Assembly: GCF_937949835.1 (NCBI RefSeq)
Contig: NZ_CALEDC010000078.1
Coordinates: 1-10,037 of the forward strand
DNA from: an uncultured Campylobacter sp.
GTDB lineage: Bacteria; Campylobacterota; Campylobacteria; Campylobacterales; Campylobacteraceae
DNA length: 10,037 nucleotides
Reading direction: 5' to 3'
The position numbers were made by a program, and so were the translations under genes. Below the pieces are notes generated by a model. The model made no database searches and was not told the origin of the DNA. It was given only the letters and a program-made list of their open reading frames with translations. Of this stretch, positions 7,294-10,037 are shown one piece after another. Within the stretch, counting starts at the first letter, position 1. Each line of letters opens with the position of its first letter.

Positions 7294-8056
7294 CGCCGTG
7301 ATTTTAGGCATCGTTGAGGGGCTGACGGAGTTTCTACCCGTAAGCTCGACCGGGCACATGATCCTAGCTGCGAAACTAATGGGCCTGCAGCAGACCGACA
7401 CGCTTAAATGCTTCGAGGTCGTTATCCAGCTAGGCTCGATTTTAGCGGTCGTGGCGATGTTTTATAAGCGGCTTTTAGTCGATTTTAAGCTCTGGTGCAA
7501 GCTCATCGTGGGCTTCATCCCTACAGCCGCGATTGGCTTTTTGCTCTATAAAAGCATCAAATCGCTATTCGCGCCGCAGACCGTCGCCTACGCGCTGATC
7601 GGTTGGGGCATTATTTTTATCGCAGTCGAGCTCTTTCGCAAGGCGCGCCCGAGAGAGGACGAGCTGGAGCATCTGGATCAAATTTCATACGTTCAGGCCT
7701 TCATCATCGGGCTTTCGCAATGTTTTGCGATGGTGCCTGGCACTTCGCGCAGCGGCGCTACTATCATCGCAGGGCTTTTGTGCGGGCTAAGCAGAAATCT
7801 AGCCGCGCGCTTTAGCTTCCTACTCGCGATCCCTACGATGTTTGCGGCGACTTTTTACGACACTTATAAAAATTTAGACACCTTCGTGCAAAACTCCGAC
7901 AATATCACGATCTTTCTCGTAGGCGGCGCAGTGGCGTTCGTCGTGGCGCTTGCGGCAATCAAGCTATTTCTAAGCTTCGTTTCGAAGTTTGATTTCATCC
8001 CGTTTGGAATTTATAGAATTCTAATCGGCATCGCATTTTTCATATTTGTATTTTAA
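7280..8056 (+). CDS. uppP: Undecaprenyl-diphosphatase UppP (BacA)
   Basis: A 258-residue multi-pass inner-membrane phosphatase that converts undecaprenyl diphosphate to undecaprenyl phosphate, the lipid carrier for peptidoglycan and surface glycans. Overproduction of this family gives bacitracin resistance. Both signature motifs are intact: EGLTEFLPVSSTGH (13-26), with the E-x3-E pair E13/E17, S23 and H26, and PGTSRSGAT (153-161) with the essential arginine R157. About eight hydrophobic segments are visible, and the protein is slightly shorter than the E. coli protein as I recall it. The ATG has AAAGGGA upstream and overlaps thiE by 14 nt. The following transferase gene starts 15 nt after the stop. 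The placement with an envelope-modifying enzyme fits a role in envelope biogenesis. Confidence 0.96.
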   Translation: MNIFDAVILGIVEGLTEFLPVSSTGHMILAAKLMGLQQTDTLKCFEVVIQLGSILAVVAMFYKRLLVDFKLWCKLIVGFIPTAAIGFLLYKSIKSLFAPQTVAYALIGWGIIFIAVELFRKARPREDELEHLDQISYVQAFIIGLSQCFAMVPGTSRSGATIIAGLLCGLSRNLAARFSFLLAIPTMFAATFYDTYKNLDTFVQNSDNITIFLVGGAVAFVVALAAIKLFLSFVSKFDFIPFGIYRILIGIAFFIFVF

Positions 8057-8071
8057 TACGCAAGGAATTTC

Positions 8072-9895
8072 ATGAGCCTCGTAAAAAATATCGGCGCATT
8101 TTTAAAAAACAAATTCAGCCTCCTATCGGTATTTGACGGCGCGGTGCTAAACGCATACACGCTAGTTTTGGTATTAAATTTAGCGCTCGGGTTGCTTCTT
8201 ATCGCGCGCGGCGGCGAGCTGCTCTCTGCGCAGGCGCTGTTTTTCGCGGTATCTGCGATCTGCGGCGTGACGATACTTTTTTTCGCGCTTTACGCGCTTA
8301 GCTTTTATAGCGCCAGGCTATATAAAATTCTCGCCTTTGCGCTATTGGCGCTAAACGTAATCTTCGCGATCGCTCAGATTTTTTTGATCTTTAGCCTGGA
8401 GCTTACCTACTCACACGGCACGCTGGACGCGCTAGTGCAAACGACGCCCAAGGAGGCCTTTGAGTTCGCGCATGCGTTTTTAAATTTTAAGCTTATCGCG
8501 GCTTTTTTGGCGCTTTTAATTTTCGTCATCGCCGCTCTTAGGCTTAGAGTGAGCCAGCGAGCGCGAATGAAGCTATGTCGCGCGATAAAGCTAGCCTTTT
8601 TGCTTAGCTTGCTCGTTTTTATCGCGCATGCGGCGTTTAAAAGCTACGTAGCCAAAAGCTCGAAAATGCGCGCCAGCATCATAATCGCACTGAATAAAAT
8701 TCCGATTTATAACTTTGCTTTCGTTACGAAGGATTATTTCGGCGCCGATTTTAAAAGCGTGCGCGAGCTGCAAGCCGGATACCAAAGCATTTACGCCTCA
8801 CATTCGCATAAAACCACGCCAAACCGCATCTCAAACGTCGTTTTTATCATCGGAGAGAGCCTGCAGCGAAATTTTATGAGCCTATACGGCTACTATCTGC
8901 CCACCACACCGAATCTGCAAGCGCTTGAGCGAAGCGGAAATTTAATCGCTTTTAGCGACGTCGTCTCGCCGGGTGCCAAGACCAACGACGTGCTAAAATA
9001 CGTGCTAAATTTCGGAAATTACGAGAGCGAAAAGCAGCGCCCGTGGAGCGCCAACCTCGACATCGTAAATCTCGCGCGGCTCGCAAACTACGAGACCTTT
9101 TGGATCAGCAACCAGGAGCGCTACGGGCAGTGGGCGGTCGCAAGCGGCGCGAGCGCGCAGATGACGGATCACTCGGACTTTACGAACCAGATCCCGGTTT
9201 ACAAATACGCCTACTCGCTCGACGAAGTTATGCTTCCTAGTATAAAAAATTTCAAATCGGGCGCAAGAAAATCGCCCCTTGCGCGCAAGGACGAAAGCTC
9301 CGCCGCAGAGGTGGGCGGCGCGCAGATGAAGGATAAATTTTTCATCCTTCATCTGATGGGCTCGCACCCGAGCTACGAGTTTCGCTATCCAAAAAGCTTT
9401 GCTAAATTTAGCGCTGCGGACATCTCGCGCGAGCCGTTAGACGACGGGCAAAAAAAAGAACTTGCGCACTACCTAAATACCGTGGCTTACAACGATTTTA
9501 TCGTGAGCGAAATTTATAAAATTTTCGCAAGCGACAACACGCTGATAGTCTATTTCAGCGACCACGCCCAGAGCCTTTATCAATACCGCGGCAAGCTGAT
9601 CCACGGCGGCATCAACCGCTTCACGCTCGAAATCCCGCTGATTTTCATGGCGTCGGATAAGTTCAAAGAGCAAAACGCTGATCTTTGGGCGCGCATCGCC
9701 GCAGCCAAAAATAGGCCGTTTTTGAACGACGATCTCATCCACGCGATTGCAGAAATTTTAGAGATGACCGACCTATCCGAGTACGATCCCACTCGCTCGG
9801 TGATAAACGCCGATTTCAACGCCTCGCGCCCGCGCATCATCGAGGGGGTCGATTACGATAAGGTTTATAGGCTGCAGAAGGAATTCGGCGAGTAA
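8072..9895 (+). CDS. Phosphoethanolamine-transferase-like membrane sulfatase-fold enzyme
   Basis: A 607-residue protein of the EptA/EptC/OpgE class, which moves phosphoethanolamine from phosphatidylethanolamine onto lipid A, glycans or, in C. jejuni, also flagellar rod protein. Five N-terminal membrane segments (about 28-45, 57-78, 85-108, 138-157, 171-189) precede a periplasmic alkaline-phosphatase-fold domain from about 253. Visible motifs: VVFIIGES (256-263), with S263 at the nucleophile position; SLYGYYLPTTP (270-280); LHLMGSHPSY (426-435, H432); YFSDHAQS (494-501, D497 and H498); IHGG (510-513, H511). EptA and EptC use Thr as nucleophile and have SDHGESLGE, where this protein reads SDHAQSLYQ. 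A charged low-complexity insert lies at about 393-420. An AAGGA site lies five bases before the ATG. The superfamily is firm; donor and acceptor are not known. Confidence 0.88.
   Translation: MSLVKNIGAFLKNKFSLLSVFDGAVLNAYTLVLVLNLALGLLLIARGGELLSAQALFFAVSAICGVTILFFALYALSFYSARLYKILAFALLALNVIFAIAQIFLIFSLELTYSHGTLDALVQTTPKEAFEFAHAFLNFKLIAAFLALLIFVIAALRLRVSQRARMKLCRAIKLAFLLSLLVFIAHAAFKSYVAKSSKMRASIIIALNKIPIYNFAFVTKDYFGADFKSVRELQAGYQSIYASHSHKTTPNRISNVVFIIGESLQRNFMSLYGYYLPTTPNLQALERSGNLIAFSDVVSPGAKTNDVLKYVLNFGNYESEKQRPWSANLDIVNLARLANYETFWISNQERYGQWAVASGASAQMTDHSDFTNQIPVYKYAYSLDEVMLPSIKNFKSGARKSPLARKDESSAAEVGGAQMKDKFFILHLMGSHPSYEFRYPKSFAKFSAADISREPLDDGQKKELAHYLNTVAYNDFIVSEIYKIFASDNTLIVYFSDHAQSLYQYRGKLIHGGINRFTLEIPLIFMASDKFKEQNADLWARIAAAKNRPFLNDDLIHAIAEILEMTDLSEYDPTRSVINADFNASRPRIIEGVDYDKVYRLQKEFGE
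9323..9355. repeat. Perfect 12-bp inverted repeat inside the transferase gene
   Basis: CAGATGAAGGAT (9323-9334) and ATCCTTCATCTG (9344-9355) are exact reverse complements around the 9-nt spacer AAATTTTTC. In the mRNA they would form a 12-bp hairpin. The repeat spans the end of the low-complexity linker (Q-M-K-D) and the conserved strand I-L-H-L-M-G. No T run follows, so it is not a normal terminator. Confidence 0.85.
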
Positions 9896-9899
9896 ATTC

Positions 9900-9938
9900 G
9901 GTGAAATTTTGCGTCTTTTGAGGAGGCAGAATTTCACC
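9900..9938 (+). terminator. Probable operon-end hairpin
   Basis: GGTGAAATTTTGC (9900-9912) pairs with GCAGAATTTCACC (9926-9938), 13 positions with one T-G wobble, around a 13-nt loop. It begins four bases after the transferase stop and is followed by TCTTAAAATTTG, a modest T content. The position suits a transcription end for the group that finishes with the transferase. The weak T tract lowers certainty. Nothing recognisable follows to the end of the window. Confidence 0.55.
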
Positions 9939-10037
9939 TCTTAAAATTTGCACTCTTATCGTAAGCGCTCGCGTCCTAATTTAGCTTTCGCACGGCCGCA
10001 TATTTTCGCTGCCACGGGCTATGCAGTAAAATTTCTC

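Noticed and set aside
9340..9360. Internal hairpin as an intrinsic terminator in the transferase gene
   Set aside because: No T run follows the stem on the plus strand, and the reading frame continues intact through all conserved C-terminal motifs.
9005..9367. Minus-strand 120-codon open frame opposite the transferase gene
   Set aside because: It is antisense to a well-supported coding region. Its resemblance to the real protein (QMKD, ILHL) comes from the perfect inverted repeat at 9323-9355.

Overview
The window reads as a chromosomal segment of an epsilonproteobacterium, most likely a Campylobacter of the relatively GC-rich oral group (C. gracilis, C. showae, C. rectus, C. curvus). This is inferred from three things: the very frequent AAATTTTA-type words inside and between genes, the GC-rich alanine/arginine/lysine codon use, and the gene content (amino-acid uptake, no sugar uptake). 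The species cannot be fixed from the sequence alone.

Layout. Positions 1-970 hold no gene I can support: a GC-rich stretch (about 1-180) passes into a very AT-rich stretch full of AATTTTAAAATT words. On the minus strand, a two-gene unit runs from 3785 down to 971: the sodium/proline symporter putP, then a DUF2130 protein with a CPHCG knuckle, a long coiled coil and a C-terminal domain carrying a PD-(D/E)XK-like residue pattern. The two genes overlap by 8 nt. A 127-nt divergent spacer (3786-3912) separates this unit from a plus-strand series. The first group there is a complete polar amino-acid ABC importer: permease 3913-4617, ATPase 4610-5338 and periplasmic binding protein 5350-6090. A perfect 11-bp hairpin then precedes a second tight group: a small exported SNase-like protein that lacks the expected catalytic residues (6150-6686), thiE (6679-7293), uppP (7280-8056) and a five-TM phosphoethanolamine-transferase-like enzyme (8072-9895). 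A 13-bp near-perfect hairpin at 9900-9938 closes the group. The last 100 bases show nothing.

How the genes fit together. putP and the ABC importer flank the divergent spacer, so this is largely an amino-acid acquisition locus, which suits an organism that lives on amino acids and organic acids. The distal group joins thiamine phosphate synthesis with two envelope enzymes: UppP regenerates the undecaprenyl phosphate carrier, and the sulfatase-fold transferase probably decorates lipid A, glycan or another surface acceptor. Overlapping stops and starts (8, 14 and 8 nt) suggest translational coupling rather than a shared pathway.

Most of the window is ordinary. The points worth a second look are the divergent active-site motifs and internal linker of the transferase, a perfect 12-bp inverted repeat inside that gene, the degenerate SNase-like secreted protein with four cysteines, and the putative nuclease-fold DUF2130 protein coupled to putP. 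I found no CRISPR array, insertion sequence, tRNA, rRNA or defence system.
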